Shown here piece after piece: positions 19,501 to 28,817 of a stretch of 64,000 bases of DNA (within the stretch, counting starts at the first letter, position 1; every line of letters starts with the position of its first letter). Location: contig CAZMXS010000004.1 in NCBI GenBank assembly GCA_964570325.1, positions 1-64,000 on the forward strand, read 5' to 3'. Made by a program: the position numbers and the translations under genes. The notes beneath the pieces were generated by a model, which saw nothing but the letters and a program-made list of their open reading frames with translations, was not told where the DNA came from and ran no database searches. The stretch is from CAZMXS01 sp964570325. Lineage in GTDB: Bacteria; Verrucomicrobiota; Kiritimatiellia; CAIQIC01; CAZMXS01.

Positions 19501-22500
19501 CGACCGTTCGCCCCAGTATTCCACCGGAACGCCGGCAAGCCCGGCGGCGGTTTGTTGATCGCGCACCGTGCCGGCGATCGAATACACCGTCTGGACAGCC
19601 AGGTGGAAGGTCAACGTCCAAGGCGCGTGCGTCTGATCCTTCACGGTCAGCGTGAACGGCACCCAATTAGTGACCGGGTTTCCGAACGTGACCGTCATCA
19701 AGTCCAGCGGCGCGGCTGATTCGCCGCTGGCCAGCGCGGGCCAGACGGAAATGCCATCGTTGATCGTCACATTGCCGGCGCTCGTGGCGAGGACGCCGGT
19801 CGGATTGTAAAGGATGCTGGCGTTGGCATTCTTGAGGCGAATGGCCAGTTGCACCGTCTCGCCGGGCTCGGCATATCCATCCTGATCACCGCCGGAAACG
19901 GTGACCGCCGCGACCACCGGCAACGGCGCGGGGGCCACATTCAACGTGATCGGAATGCGGAGCGCATTCACGCCCTGGTTCACGACGATCGTGGCGCGGT
20001 ATGTGCCGGCGCCGAGATTGCCGCCCGCGTTCAGCAGCACCGCGTTGGTAAAGCGCGCGCCGCCGGCAATGCTGGCCAGGTTGGTCCCCAGACGGATCCA
20101 GGCGGGCCGCATTTTCGCGATGGCTCCGACCGCGTCCAGATTGGCGGCCGCCAGGCACTTTCCTTGCAACGCCGCGTTCGGCCGGGCGCCTTCCATGATC
20201 GCGGTCTTGAGCATGTCCCATGTGGCCCACGGGGCAATGGACTTCAGCAACGCGGCGACGCCTGCGACATGCGGCGCGGCCATCGAGGTGCCGCTCCAGA
20301 CGGCATAACCGCTGTAACCGCCGCAATCCATCGGCAGCGTGCTGAGAATCGAGACACCCGGCGCCGCGAGATCCACGCTGGCGGCGCCATAGCACGAAAA
20401 TGAACCCAGTTGGTCATTGTGGTCGGCCGCTGCCACAGAAACGATATTGGCCAGGTTGTATGAAGCCGGGTATTGCGGATAAAGATCGTTGTCGGTTCCA
20501 CTATTGCCCGCCGAGCAGACCATCAGCATGCCGCTGGCCATGGCGGTCTTGAACATCTCATATTGAACCCCGCTGAAGATCGGGCCGCCGTAACTGTGGT
20601 TGCTGATCTTGACGTTGTTTGTGATCGCGTATTCGACCGCCGCCAGTTCAGCCGCCGCCGGCAGGCCAGGATAGCGGCACAGACCCGCGCTGCCCAGGCA
20701 GGAACACTGCCCGTTCAAGTAAGCACCGGACATGTTGGTGGATATTTTGAGCGGCAAGATGCGAACATTCCAATTTACTCCGGCGACGCCGTTGGTATTG
20801 TTCGCCACCGCGCCGATCGTGCCGGCCACGTGCGAACCGTGGGCGATGCTCTCTTCGATGCAATAGCCGGACGCGATCCATTCGCATTCGTAATCGTGCC
20901 GCGCGTTCGGCTGCCAGTTGGTGCTGACGAATTCCATGCCTGGCAGCGCGTTCGCGGCGAGATCCACGTGGCCGGTTTCGATGCCGGTGTCAATCACCGC
21001 AACCACCACCCCGGTCGAACCCACGGTGATGTCCCAAGCCGCCTGCGCGCCGATATCCGCGCCCAGCGTGCCGCCCGTCTGCCGCTCGTTGCGCAGCGCC
21101 CACATTTCGGGATAGCGCGGATCGTTGGGCGCCCGGTGCAGCCGCATAATATAGTTCGGCTCGACATAAAGGACATTCGGATTGGCCAGCAAATCGGTTG
21201 CCGCCGCCCGCAGCGAGCGGCCCTGCGGCACAGTCACCACGGCCGCCGGAATCAGGCTGAACGACCGCTCGACCGCTACGCCGGCCGCCTGCATGGCCAG
21301 CGCGCGCGCCGCCGGCGCCGCACCGTCGCGGAACCGGACCAGCAGCTTGCCGGGCAAGTAGTCAACACCCGGCCGCAGCGCGTCCCAATCCAAGAACGGG
21401 ACGATCACCGTCCCCACATTGCCGGACGCCACACCTTCGACCAACTGCAGATCGAAGCCAACGGAGCCTGCCGCCGGGCCGGAGTTGAGCACCAGCAGGT
21501 TGGTGGTGAACTCGCGACCCTCCTCGACATTCACCACAATCGAGGTGGGCACGACGGAAACCAGCCAGTTGTCCACGCAGAAGTTGACGTTGCTGGCATC
21601 GGCCGCGGCAATGACAATGTTCGATATTGGCGGCGCGGCATATGGGGACGGCGGGATCACGCGTACCTGGTATTCGCCGTCGGCCAGACCATACAATGCA
21701 TACTCACCCAGCGCGCCGCTTTGCGCCTCCTGGACGATCGGGCCCTGCAGCGCCTGGACAATCGCGCCCGGCACCGGCGCCCCGCCAATACAGGTGGTGA
21801 TCTGCCCGGAAATCGCCCGCCGCACCGTGACGGTCAAGGCAAAATCCAAATCAAAGACATGCCCGCCCGGATCCGTCACCCGCAAGCCAAACGGCATCAC
21901 GGCGCCGTTGGATACCGCCGCGCCAATGGCGACGGCCGGATTGGTAATGGACCAAGCGGTCAGCATCAGTGGGATATCCGGCCAGGCAACGGCATTGGAA
22001 GGTACGGTCACCGGATCGGCCCCGATGTAGCTGAGTATGCCGTTCGGCGTCACTGCCGTATGCCGCCCCAAATTTCCGAGCTGGATGCCAAGGCCCACCG
22101 TCTCGCCCGGCTCGGGGTATGGATCGCCATCATGGCCTGGGCCAGGGATCACGGCCACCTGCTGGATAACCACGGCAGGCGCGGGGAGCACATTTAGCAA
22201 AATGGCCAACAGGACGGGGTCTTGATAAACATCGTTGCCCTGCAGCTCCAGTAGCACGAGGTAGGTATAACGATCCAGCGTCGTGGTATCCAACGCGACA
22301 CTAAAGTTCGTGGCCGCGCCGACCGGGACGCTGCCGGAGGGCTCATAAGTCAGCCAATCGGTCGCTTCCCACAAATACAAGCCCAAGCCATCGGTATAGT
22401 AAACCATCGCTGTGCTGACCGTGTAGTTATACGGCAGACTGGCGTCGGTATTTGTATTGGCGAGCCGGAAGACCAACGTGGTCTGGGCGCCCTGCGCGAT

Positions 22501-25500
22501 GTTCGGCAATACTTGGAGCCAAGGCGTCTCGTTGGCATAGGCGCGCCCCAGGCCAATGCCGATGTTTGTGGCCTGTCCGAGAATGAACTGTGGCTCGCTG
22601 CGTGAGAAATCGCTCCGCTTGGCCGTCACGCTGTAGCTCACGTGCGGCATCATGCCGTTGAGTTTGAAATAGCCGTTCGAATCGGTGTTGGCCCATACAT
22701 CCGCGTAGTTCGGCGCCTCGCCGGTCACGGTCGCGTTGCTGATGCCCGCGCCATTCACGATGTTGGTCACGCGCCCCCAGGCCGATTCATGGGTTGCGAC
22801 CTGGAGCGAGAACGCCTCCTGCCACGGGCCGCCGTTGGCCGCTGTCGCGCTATGCATGAACGTCAGCACTGTTCCTTCCGGCACTCCCGCGTCAACGGTA
22901 ACCATGAGCTGTGTGCCGCTGGCGACATACTGGCCGGGCGCCATGTCGCCGTAAACAATGGCCGGCGACGGACCGCGGTCGAGCGTCACGCCGGCGTTCG
23001 GGCATTGCACGATGGCGACGACATTACTGTAAGTTCGAGCGGAAGCGGTGTTGAGCCCGCGCAGTTCCAGCGCGAAGCGCTCGCCGGGTTCCGGATAACC
23101 GTCGCCATCGCTATCGTTGACCACCGTGTAATCCGCGACAACAAACCCGGCCGGACGAATATCCGTGAGCCTGACGTCATCAATGTACCACCCGGCGTCC
23201 GCGCCAGTCACACCGGTTTCAATGCGAAAGCGAATGCTGATCGTCTTGTTCGTATAGCGGCTCAAATCAACCGTCACCGGCGTCCATTCCGCCAACTCGC
23301 CGGTAATCTTGGTCTCGCCGCTGAAGGCGTCGGAATAAGCCGTCACATTTTCCCAACCCGCGCCGGCGTTGACTTCGATCTGCGCGAAATCGCCGTCTTC
23401 GACGAGCCGATGCCAAGACCAGAAAGTCAGGATCGGCCGCCAGTTGACATACATCGGCGTCGAAACCAGCCAGGCATTGGCCAGATTCGGATAGCGCCCG
23501 CCCAGCACCGTGCCCCAGCAGTTGGAACCGGAATGGGCAGAGGGCGGCCCATAAGTCGGCACGCCGAACTGCCAGCAGGCCTCGCCATGCAGATTGGTGT
23601 AAGTCCACGCGGCGTCGCGGAATTCCATATCGTTAGCATAACTTATTCCACGAAAAAGTGTTACAAAACTGTAATAGTCATTCGCAACCGTGCTGGTCAG
23701 GTCGGCGGGAATGGATGATGTGTTGCCGGCGTAGTCGTGTGAAACAGCCGCCGCGTAATACTTTGTTGCAGCGGACAGCCCTTCGAGGGACAGGCGATGG
23801 ACGAACCAGACATTACCGTCAATGTTGGTCCAGTCATAAGTATAACCGCCAAGCGCCCACGGCGCGACGGTCGCCAGCCCGCCGGGCGGAATCAGATTCG
23901 GGTGTACAATGACGCTGGAGTCGGCCGGCTCATCGGAGAGCCAGTAAACATCGCAGAAATCATCACCCACCACAGTGGCCGTGAAGTTGGTCAGCACCGG
24001 CGGGGTGTCATCAATCCAGGCATACGCTTCATCTGTACCGCCCGGCCCCGCGTAAGTAACCACCAGGATGTCGTCTTCAACAACATGGCCAAGTAGTGAG
24101 AACGAGCCGGTGAACGGCTCAGCCGCGGATGCGCGGGCGGCCGGGATGTTGGTCACCCATGGCGTTACCGCAAACGTCATCACATCCACGGATGTCGTGA
24201 GGTTGGTGTTCAACGGATCGGTGATTTCGAACTCAACCGTGGCATCCGACCGATAAGCCGGACGATCCAGCATTAACTGCGCGCCCAAATCGCCCACGCC
24301 GACCGCCGTCCACGCTTCAGCCATCAGTTTTGCCCAAGCCGGATCCAGATCCGCCGCCGCTGAAATCCACGCCTCACGGGCCTCGGCATAATCCGTGAAG
24401 GGATACATATACTCCGTCAAAGCGCGATAGGCGACCAACTGCGCATTGCTCCAGCCAATGCCGGTAATATTGTAGTCATAATCCTCGTTGCGTCCCGAAC
24501 CACCGTCAGAAATCAGGTAGAAGAAGAAGTTCTGGACGCCGGAATTGATATGGACGCCGCCATTGTCGTCCATCCCGCTGTACCAGAACTCGCCGTAGTA
24601 ATACGACGGCTGGCGACCGTCGCTGCCGACTGTGCGACTGTTGTGGGGATTACGCAGATCCCGCAAGGCCGGGGTCACCCGCCAGCAATCCTCGCCGCAA
24701 AGCCATTCGGCCGTGCCCGGCGTCACGTTCGGATATTCGTTCGTATTCAGCGGTTGCCCGTAGAATTCCGCGCAGGTTCCAAAAATATCGGAGAAGGATT
24801 CGTTGAGCGCACCCGATTCCTCGAAGTAATAGAGGTTCGCGGTATACTCGGTCACGCCGTGCGTGAACTCATGCGCGGCAACGTCCAGCACGGCCAGCGA
24901 GGATGCCATGATGTCGTCACCATCGCCGAAGGTGAAATCCACGGAATTCCAGAACGCATTTACATAATATAAATCGTAATGCACATTGACCCGGGCGGCC
25001 GCTCCCAAATCGTCGTAACTATTGCGGCCATGGACTTTCCGATAATACTTCAGCGTGGTGTTGAAATTGTTGGCGGCGGACATTTCGGTGGTATCGGAGT
25101 CCGCCCATTTATTGGTCATCCGGTGCGCGTAAGTCAATGCGTCCGGGTACCGGCTGAGGGCAATGTTGTAAATGAACCATGTGTTGGTCTTGTTATAGAG
25201 ATAATGAATGCCATTGCTCTCGCGCCAGCCGGGAACCATGTTGGTGGTTCCGCCCTCGCCGGCCAGAATCACGCCGGTCATCGGATAATCCGCGCCATTG
25301 CCGCTGGGCGGCTGGACCTCGGCAGTCTTGATGTCGTTATAGCGGAGAATCACCGCGCCGCTCTGCGCGTCCACCCAGCAGCGCCAGCGCGCCGGCAGGC
25401 CGCCGGAAACAGGACCGGCCAACAGCATTTCATAAGCCAGGCGCGGCGCGCAATTCCAGGCAAAGACCACGAGTTCCGGATCGCCGACCGGTTTGACCGC

Positions 25501-26181
25501 CGCTTGGCTCGCGGCGGCAAGGTCTTGCCGGGCCGCCGCGACGGCCGCCGCGGCGTCTAGCGCCGGCCGCGTATTCAGATTGATGTCCGCCAGGTAACGG
25601 CCATTGACCTCATAGGCCCGGCCGTCCGCGTTGAAATGCACAATCAGGCCCGCCCCGACAACCTTCAAACTCTTGTATTTCTGCTCCAGGCGAACATGCG
25701 TAAAGCCCATGCGGTCGGCACTGACGCGCCCGCTGGTGAATTCGGCGGCGGCATCCCGAATGCCATAAATGCCGGCCAGATTATCCAGCACCGCCACCGC
25801 GCGCTCCACCGGACCGGCGGCAGCGCGACGCGTAATGCCCCTACCGGCCGAGTAGCGAGCTGGCGCAGACAGATCGGCGCCCCGCACCACACTGGGCGTG
25901 CCCAGCCGCTCGTTCCAAGTCAGCGACACGCCGGAAGCTTGTGCCACGGCTGCCAAACGCTGTTGTTCAGCGGCAGGCTGCCGCACGGGAGCTGCCGAAC
26001 GCTGGCCAATCCGAACGGCATTCTGCGCTGCATCCGGCCGCAGGGCCGCCGCGGGCAGGCAACAGACGAAAGCGAGCAATCCGCCGAACAGCCCGGCCAA
26101 GCCCGACGCACGCCATCGCGATGAGAACTGATGACGGTCGCGGCATTGCCCGGCCCCGACCACACATTTCCGGTTGATCAT
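16510..26181 (-). CDS. Giant secreted protein with M4 thermolysin-like and S8 subtilisin-like proteases plus NHL repeats (3223 aa)
   Basis: The start at ATG 26181 follows GGGAG and gives an export signal (about residues 20-50); the open frame runs 116 codons further upstream but is the antisense of nothing recognisable and overlaps the preceding gene. An FTP-like propeptide (about 110-200) precedes an M4 domain with HEFTH at 437-441, Glu461 in ALNESFSDIFG, and the GGVHINSG histidine motif. Regulatory-like beta-sandwich modules follow. The S8 domain has Asp1731 (VIDTG), His1781 (HGSHVAG) and Ser1966 (GTSMAAPH), so both active sites look intact. About six NHL propeller repeats span 2787-3075 (FxxPxGVAxD, VADTxNxRIQ). 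TSP3-like repeats and the shared C-terminal domain (YRIEYTTNLL) close it. It was probably exported via Sec and type II secretion. Two unrelated proteases in one chain is unusual. Confidence 0.92.
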   Translation of the reverse strand: MINRKCVVGAGQCRDRHQFSSRWRASGLAGLFGGLLAFVCCLPAAALRPDAAQNAVRIGQRSAAPVRQPAAEQQRLAAVAQASGVSLTWNERLGTPSVVRGADLSAPARYSAGRGITRRAAAGPVERAVAVLDNLAGIYGIRDAAAEFTSGRVSADRMGFTHVRLEQKYKSLKVVGAGLIVHFNADGRAYEVNGRYLADINLNTRPALDAAAAVAAARQDLAAASQAAVKPVGDPELVVFAWNCAPRLAYEMLLAGPVSGGLPARWRCWVDAQSGAVILRYNDIKTAEVQPPSGNGADYPMTGVILAGEGGTTNMVPGWRESNGIHYLYNKTNTWFIYNIALSRYPDALTYAHRMTNKWADSDTTEMSAANNFNTTLKYYRKVHGRNSYDDLGAAARVNVHYDLYYVNAFWNSVDFTFGDGDDIMASSLAVLDVAAHEFTHGVTEYTANLYYFEESGALNESFSDIFGTCAEFYGQPLNTNEYPNVTPGTAEWLCGEDCWRVTPALRDLRNPHNSRTVGSDGRQPSYYYGEFWYSGMDDNGGVHINSGVQNFFFYLISDGGSGRNEDYDYNITGIGWSNAQLVAYRALTEYMYPFTDYAEAREAWISAAADLDPAWAKLMAEAWTAVGVGDLGAQLMLDRPAYRSDATVEFEITDPLNTNLTTSVDVMTFAVTPWVTNIPAARASAAEPFTGSFSLLGHVVEDDILVVTYAGPGGTDEAYAWIDDTPPVLTNFTATVVGDDFCDVYWLSDEPADSSVIVHPNLIPPGGLATVAPWALGGYTYDWTNIDGNVWFVHRLSLEGLSAATKYYAAAVSHDYAGNTSSIPADLTSTVANDYYSFVTLFRGISYANDMEFRDAAWTYTNLHGEACWQFGVPTYGPPSAHSGSNCWGTVLGGRYPNLANAWLVSTPMYVNWRPILTFWSWHRLVEDGDFAQIEVNAGAGWENVTAYSDAFSGETKITGELAEWTPVTVDLSRYTNKTISIRFRIETGVTGADAGWYIDDVRLTDIRPAGFVVADYTVVNDSDGDGYPEPGERFALELRGLNTASARTYSNVVAIVQCPNAGVTLDRGPSPAIVYGDMAPGQYVASGTQLMVTVDAGVPEGTVLTFMHSATAANGGPWQEAFSLQVATHESAWGRVTNIVNGAGISNATVTGEAPNYADVWANTDSNGYFKLNGMMPHVSYSVTAKRSDFSRSEPQFILGQATNIGIGLGRAYANETPWLQVLPNIAQGAQTTLVFRLANTNTDASLPYNYTVSTAMVYYTDGLGLYLWEATDWLTYEPSGSVPVGAATNFSVALDTTTLDRYTYLVLLELQGNDVYQDPVLLAILLNVLPAPAVVIQQVAVIPGPGHDGDPYPEPGETVGLGIQLGNLGRHTAVTPNGILSYIGADPVTVPSNAVAWPDIPLMLTAWSITNPAVAIGAAVSNGAVMPFGLRVTDPGGHVFDLDFALTVTVRRAISGQITTCIGGAPVPGAIVQALQGPIVQEAQSGALGEYALYGLADGEYQVRVIPPSPYAAPPISNIVIAAADASNVNFCVDNWLVSVVPTSIVVNVEEGREFTTNLLVLNSGPAAGSVGFDLQLVEGVASGNVGTVIVPFLDWDALRPGVDYLPGKLLVRFRDGAAPAARALAMQAAGVAVERSFSLIPAAVVTVPQGRSLRAAATDLLANPNVLYVEPNYIMRLHRAPNDPRYPEMWALRNERQTGGTLGADIGAQAAWDITVGSTGVVVAVIDTGIETGHVDLAANALPGMEFVSTNWQPNARHDYECEWIASGYCIEESIAHGSHVAGTIGAVANNTNGVAGVNWNVRILPLKISTNMSGAYLNGQCSCLGSAGLCRYPGLPAAAELAAVEYAITNNVKISNHSYGGPIFSGVQYEMFKTAMASGMLMVCSAGNSGTDNDLYPQYPASYNLANIVSVAAADHNDQLGSFSCYGAASVDLAAPGVSILSTLPMDCGGYSGYAVWSGTSMAAPHVAGVAALLKSIAPWATWDMLKTAIMEGARPNAALQGKCLAAANLDAVGAIAKMRPAWIRLGTNLASIAGGARFTNAVLLNAGGNLGAGTYRATIVVNQGVNALRIPITLNVAPAPLPVVAAVTVSGGDQDGYAEPGETVQLAIRLKNANASILYNPTGVLATSAGNVTINDGISVWPALASGESAAPLDLMTVTFGNPVTNWVPFTLTVKDQTHAPWTLTFHLAVQTVYSIAGTVRDQQTAAGLAGVPVEYWGERSGRTNTDASGNYRLNGLTNGAYRVRAIGTLNEKSAVATSVLNNADAILDFSLRRPAVAFKPTVDAAAQYGMTAVRSLVLTNTAASTFSFEAIELEIRKVAVISDQAQLAGVAAILADMGFEVSDWRSNLVYVLDEMTYDYYPSGYYTTNDALIFAQDLVVLDLSGPNNGGRLMSDPEWAVLNQYLARGGKLVITGGNPISRPDDRNVANLVGAVSLDRATQAVDTAVISRNMPWPLFVNVAATDRIAVAAQVYDLATPDTNQDIRVFMTAGAAVKVMRRETPAGGVAYYWAGNVNGAEWLRRGVMQDLFKNCMMAELQADAPWLAVAPLNGSIGAATLTETLTLDSTVVDYAATNQAVVMFKGNYPGADNRFTLVRFELVQPSLRASSATGVVDWLGRPIPGNGSATSAIFQLIYAGPNGVIDPPQADGKPGGDDALLSSLRNGLSFGRFGVGYESTPDLGKFDEVFNHALAPSAPARAVYVRGWNGPTFQDAVVYGESGLYTITNAPYEAHDFGRWTLGTVFGFPQNRKDSNGDSIPDGYNVMYGGDPQQGLGPLATAWTNLLTIGAFGTGEGQLNYPARVFLSDKYVFVLDSKNNRVQVFWDRPTNQLVAKFGTSGSGNGQFSIPYGMARSPIADKFAVADSGNHRIQVFTFNPATGAITFERAFGSFGAGNGQFKNPKGVAIDPLGRYVVADTDNSRIQIFNSTGGWVSAFGSLGSLNGQLNKPWGVACDSNGVIYVADTENDRIQIFNGSGVYMYKLGVAGTNLAQFQKPYGVQIGIGGRIYVADTSNSRIQVFDKERNFIGAFGILGSLPGQVRFPYDLMPVATSSVMFVADTWNHRIQKFDTKLDADGDGMDDTWELRHGLDPTVNDALVDSDHDGTFNIGEYRVQADPWNTDTDGDGWSDGHEINNGMLPTNWQYEILRVTKLVPGSGLRMAIMVTTNQSYRIEYTTNLLRAVNWTVLPGSTFTSGTNGMVTNTVPIVPDVKRMYRPVKQ

Positions 26182-26218
26182 GCTCAGGCTCTCCCGATTA
26201 TTGTCAAATAGTTCATGG

Positions 26219-26755
26219 TCACGGTTTCGGCGCCACAGCCGGATCCGCCGTCGCGTTTTCCGCCGGCGGCAGGGACCGAATCCGGGATTCAAGCGCGTCC
26301 CGCCGATCATACAGTTCCTTGAGTTCAATCTGAATCTGGTTGAGCCGCGCGACGGATGCATGCTGCCCGTCCAGCAGTCCCTTGAGTTCAGGGTTTGCGG
26401 CCATCCGCTGCTGCAACTCCTGGCGTAGATTGAATAGTTCCTTCTCCAATTCGCCCATGCGCTGGCGGATGGCGACAATATCCTTGTCGTCCGACTTGAC
26501 AGTTTGGGATTTTTCCCAAACCGCCGCATGCGACTCGCGCACCTGGTTGCCCAACTGGCTGCGCTCAGCAGTCAGCGCAGCGATCTGGTTATTGATCTGC
26601 GCCAGTTGGTTGGTCAAGTCGGCCGGCGCGGACAGCAACTGGGTGTTTTGCGCGCCGGCGGGAACAACGAATAAAGTTGAAAACATGAACAATAAAAAAA
26701 CGCTGGAAATAGAAAAAACACGCCCGGCCCTGCAGGCAGGGTTTAGCCTTGTCAT
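26219..26755 (-). CDS. Exported coiled-coil protein (178 aa)
   Basis: The ATG at 26755 follows AAAGGA; the longer frame upstream lacks signals. A signal sequence (FSISSVFLLFMFSTLFVV, ending AGA) is followed by a long Gln/Glu/Leu-rich coiled coil (about 45-160) and a Pro/Ala tail. No enzymatic motif is visible. It ends 37 bases before the M4/S8 giant gene and is probably co-transcribed with it. It parallels the 124-residue coiled-coil gene upstream of the 2918-residue giant, which suggests a shared accessory role such as chaperone, anchor or stalk. That role is inference only. Confidence 0.8.
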   Translation of the reverse strand: MTRLNPACRAGRVFSISSVFLLFMFSTLFVVPAGAQNTQLLSAPADLTNQLAQINNQIAALTAERSQLGNQVRESHAAVWEKSQTVKSDDKDIVAIRQRMGELEKELFNLRQELQQRMAANPELKGLLDGQHASVARLNQIQIELKELYDRRDALESRIRSLPPAENATADPAVAPKP

Positions 26756-27139
26756 GGCGAAAAATCCTTTCCCGCTCGTTTGACGGCGCAGATCGAAAAA
26801 CACACGCCGGAGCATTGCTCCGCCTGCTCCGGGACAGCGATCAGCCGCGCCAATTTTCAACACAATTACTGGTGGTCTTTTTTACAAGCCGCTGGGGGTG
26901 AACACAAGCAAAAGATGGAAGAAAAAATGAAAAAAAACCGAATGGCAAACAAACCCTGCTCCGAGTTTGCCAGGCATCAATCCAACCATAACGGTTCAAT
27001 GAATTCCAGTAGGTCAACCATTCTTGACCAACCACGGCGGCAGGAGTCGGGAAGAAAAGTCTGCTCCCCGGTTGAGGCATGGACGTTTCGTCCGTGAGAC
27101 AAGTGGAGATAGCTCTGCTGTGGAAAGCGAGCGCAAAGC
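26756..27139. other. Intergenic region, no gene seen
   Basis: A 384-base region upstream of the 178-aa gene. It contains an A-rich segment (about 26910-26945) and a CGGAGCA/TGCTCCG inverted repeat at 26809-26823. It presumably holds the promoter for the coiled-coil and M4/S8 genes, but no convincing -35/-10 pair could be picked. Confidence 0.4.
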
Positions 27140-27430
27140 TCAAGACACCGGGCAGCCAGTGACGCGCCATTGGGACGGGAAGGCGCGGCATTGCGCCGGA
27201 CGGGCGGCGTAAATCCGGCACCGGTTCCCTTCAAGGAAAACGCAGGCTCCGTCGGCTCGCTCGACCAGCGTTAGTTGGGACCGGTTGCGGGCCAGCTCCG
27301 TGTAGCCTTGAATAAAGTCATCTTCTGCCATATCGAGATACGCGGCCATGCCGTGTATATCATCCGGCGAAAGAAGGACATGGCCCGGCCAACGACAGCA
27401 AGAACCGCATTGGAGGCAACGGAAAGTCAT
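27140..27430 (-). CDS. YkgJ-family cysteine-cluster protein (96 aa)
   Basis: The protein opens with CLQCGSCC and continues with CRIYAARPAQCRAFP, the hallmark cysteine pattern of the YkgJ/UPF0153 family, thought to bind zinc or iron. At 96 residues it is a short but apparently complete member, with a final cysteine near the C-terminus (GCPVS). It lies 115 bases after the ExbD-like gene on the same strand and may be the last gene of that operon. Its biochemical role is unknown for most of the family. Confidence 0.8.
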   Translation of the reverse strand: MTFRCLQCGSCCRWPGHVLLSPDDIHGMAAYLDMAEDDFIQGYTELARNRSQLTLVERADGACVFLEGNRCRIYAARPAQCRAFPSQWRVTGCPVS

Positions 27431-27545
27431 GTTGGTCGGTCCTGTATGCCAAGCGTATTCTGGAAAGGCAGGCTTGGAAACAACGGCTTGTCGAAATTCA
27501 GCTCACAGAACCGTCGCTGGCTGGAGCGTAATAATTCTTCTCCCG

Positions 27546-28178
27546 TTATTGCGCATACGACCGTGTGCCGCCGAGGCCGAACTTCAGCGGATCGTTGAGA
27601 TCCATGAGCTCGCAGGATGCCTGGATGCTCTGGAGCCAGGCGAGGGCGCGCGCTTTCTTGAAGACCTCGTAGCTGTCGTCACGAACCAAAAAGGTAACCA
27701 TTTCCTCGTCGCGATTCATCTGACTGAGAATCTTGCCGAACCAGTCGTTGGCGGTCTCCTTGTTCACATCCACCAGCCGGTAACCCTGAACACCGGGTAT
27801 CGGGCGCAGCGCAAACTGGCCAATCAGGGCGAATGATAGATCAATGGTGTAGGCGTCAGTCTTGATGGCTGCCGTCTCAAGGCTTTCAATAAACTCGCGC
27901 TCGTTATTCTTGGCCTTTTCCGCGAGTGCGCGAATGGCCTCGTTGGCCTGCCGGCTGATGTCCTCGATGGAGATCAGGAACAGCTCGTTGTTGCGGCATT
28001 CGATGAACAGCGGGCGCTTGTCCGATTCCTGTTCCATCGGCGTGGGGATGAGTACCTTGATCTGCGAAGCATCAATACCGGTCAGCAGAATCATCAGAAT
28101 CAGAATGCCCAGCATGCAGGTCATCAAGTCCAGGAACGAATCCAGGTTCACCGAGGTGCCGCGTTTGCGCCTGCCCAT
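27546..28178 (-). CDS. ExbD/TolR-like biopolymer transport protein (210 aa)
   Basis: A short basic cytoplasmic N-terminus (MGRRKRG) precedes one transmembrane helix, SFLDLMTCMLGILILMILL, then a periplasmic domain. The Asp in FLDLM matches the proton-relay aspartate of ExbD/TolR/MotB transmembrane helices. It starts 3 bases after the other ExbD-like gene ends, so the two are tightly coupled, and an ExbB/MotA-like partner is encoded at 30997-32514. It is probably the force-coupling stator subunit of an ion-driven inner-membrane complex; the energised partner is unknown. No TonB or OmpA-like peptidoglycan-binding domain is visible. Confidence 0.8.
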   Translation of the reverse strand: MGRRKRGTSVNLDSFLDLMTCMLGILILMILLTGIDASQIKVLIPTPMEQESDKRPLFIECRNNELFLISIEDISRQANEAIRALAEKAKNNEREFIESLETAAIKTDAYTIDLSFALIGQFALRPIPGVQGYRLVDVNKETANDWFGKILSQMNRDEEMVTFLVRDDSYEVFKKARALAWLQSIQASCELMDLNDPLKFGLGGTRSYAQ

Positions 28179-28181
28179 GGC

Positions 28182-28763
28182 TTAACCCTTTTTCTCCGCC
28201 GGCGGGGCATTCGTGGCTTCCGCCGGCTGCTTGGCGGCCGGTTTCTCGGGGGCGGACGGCCTATCCGCCCTGGCCAAGCCCAGGTTCACCGGCCGGTTGG
28301 CTTCATAAAGCTCAAATCCCACATCCACGCCGCGGTCCTTGATCGCCGCGCGCAACCGTCTGAACAGCGAAGCCGAGCGAGGCCGCGCGAGGAGCACGAT
28401 ATATTCGGCATCCGCGTTGTCGGCGATCGCGTTCAACGTCTTTTCAAAAGCGTTGCCTTCCTGCGCGATTTCGCCCGCCTGCACAATCGTCTGCTCGGGA
28501 TAAATGATGATTCGGTCCCGGTACACGTCAATGTAGGTCGGGTTCTTATGCTTGTTCATGAACTTGGGAACCAGGTTGAGGCTGTCGTCCGTCTTCCCGT
28601 CCCCGCTGTAGGTGGCGCGCTCGATCACCGAACTGATTTGCACATTCTCGGGGTTGCTGATGATCGTCAGCACGTTGGAAATCAACATGATCATCATCAC
28701 CCCGATCAGCATCAGGATGACGCACATGAACGACGAAAAATCCATTTCCACGCCGCGGCCCAT
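28182..28763 (-). CDS. ExbD-like membrane protein without the usual transmembrane Asp (193 aa)
   Basis: It has the topology of the neighbouring ExbD-like protein: a short N-terminus (MGRGVEMDF), one transmembrane helix (FMCVILMLIGVMMIMLI), then a periplasmic domain of about 150 residues with a Pro/Ala-rich tail. On alignment of the helices, the proton-relay Asp of the 210-residue paralogue falls on a non-acidic residue here; the nearest acids are Glu6 and Asp8 just before the helix. It may be a structural partner in a heteromeric stator. It ends 3 bases before the next gene and starts 92 bases after the NHL-protein gene. Confidence 0.7.
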   Translation of the reverse strand: MGRGVEMDFSSFMCVILMLIGVMMIMLISNVLTIISNPENVQISSVIERATYSGDGKTDDSLNLVPKFMNKHKNPTYIDVYRDRIIIYPEQTIVQAGEIAQEGNAFEKTLNAIADNADAEYIVLLARPRSASLFRRLRAAIKDRGVDVGFELYEANRPVNLGLARADRPSAPEKPAAKQPAEATNAPPAEKKG

Positions 28764-28817
28764 GCGCTCAAATCTCCGTTAATGCCTTTATATACACCGT
28801 ATGGTTGGGGGTGATAA

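Noticed and set aside
20473..22197. Plus-strand open frame of 574 codons
   Set aside because: Antisense to the S8 region of the giant protease, composition typical of a shadow frame, no motif.
26765..26863. Upstream extension of the 178-aa coiled-coil gene
   Set aside because: The frame is open, but the ATG at 26755 has a ribosome site and signal peptide, and the extension contains an inverted repeat.
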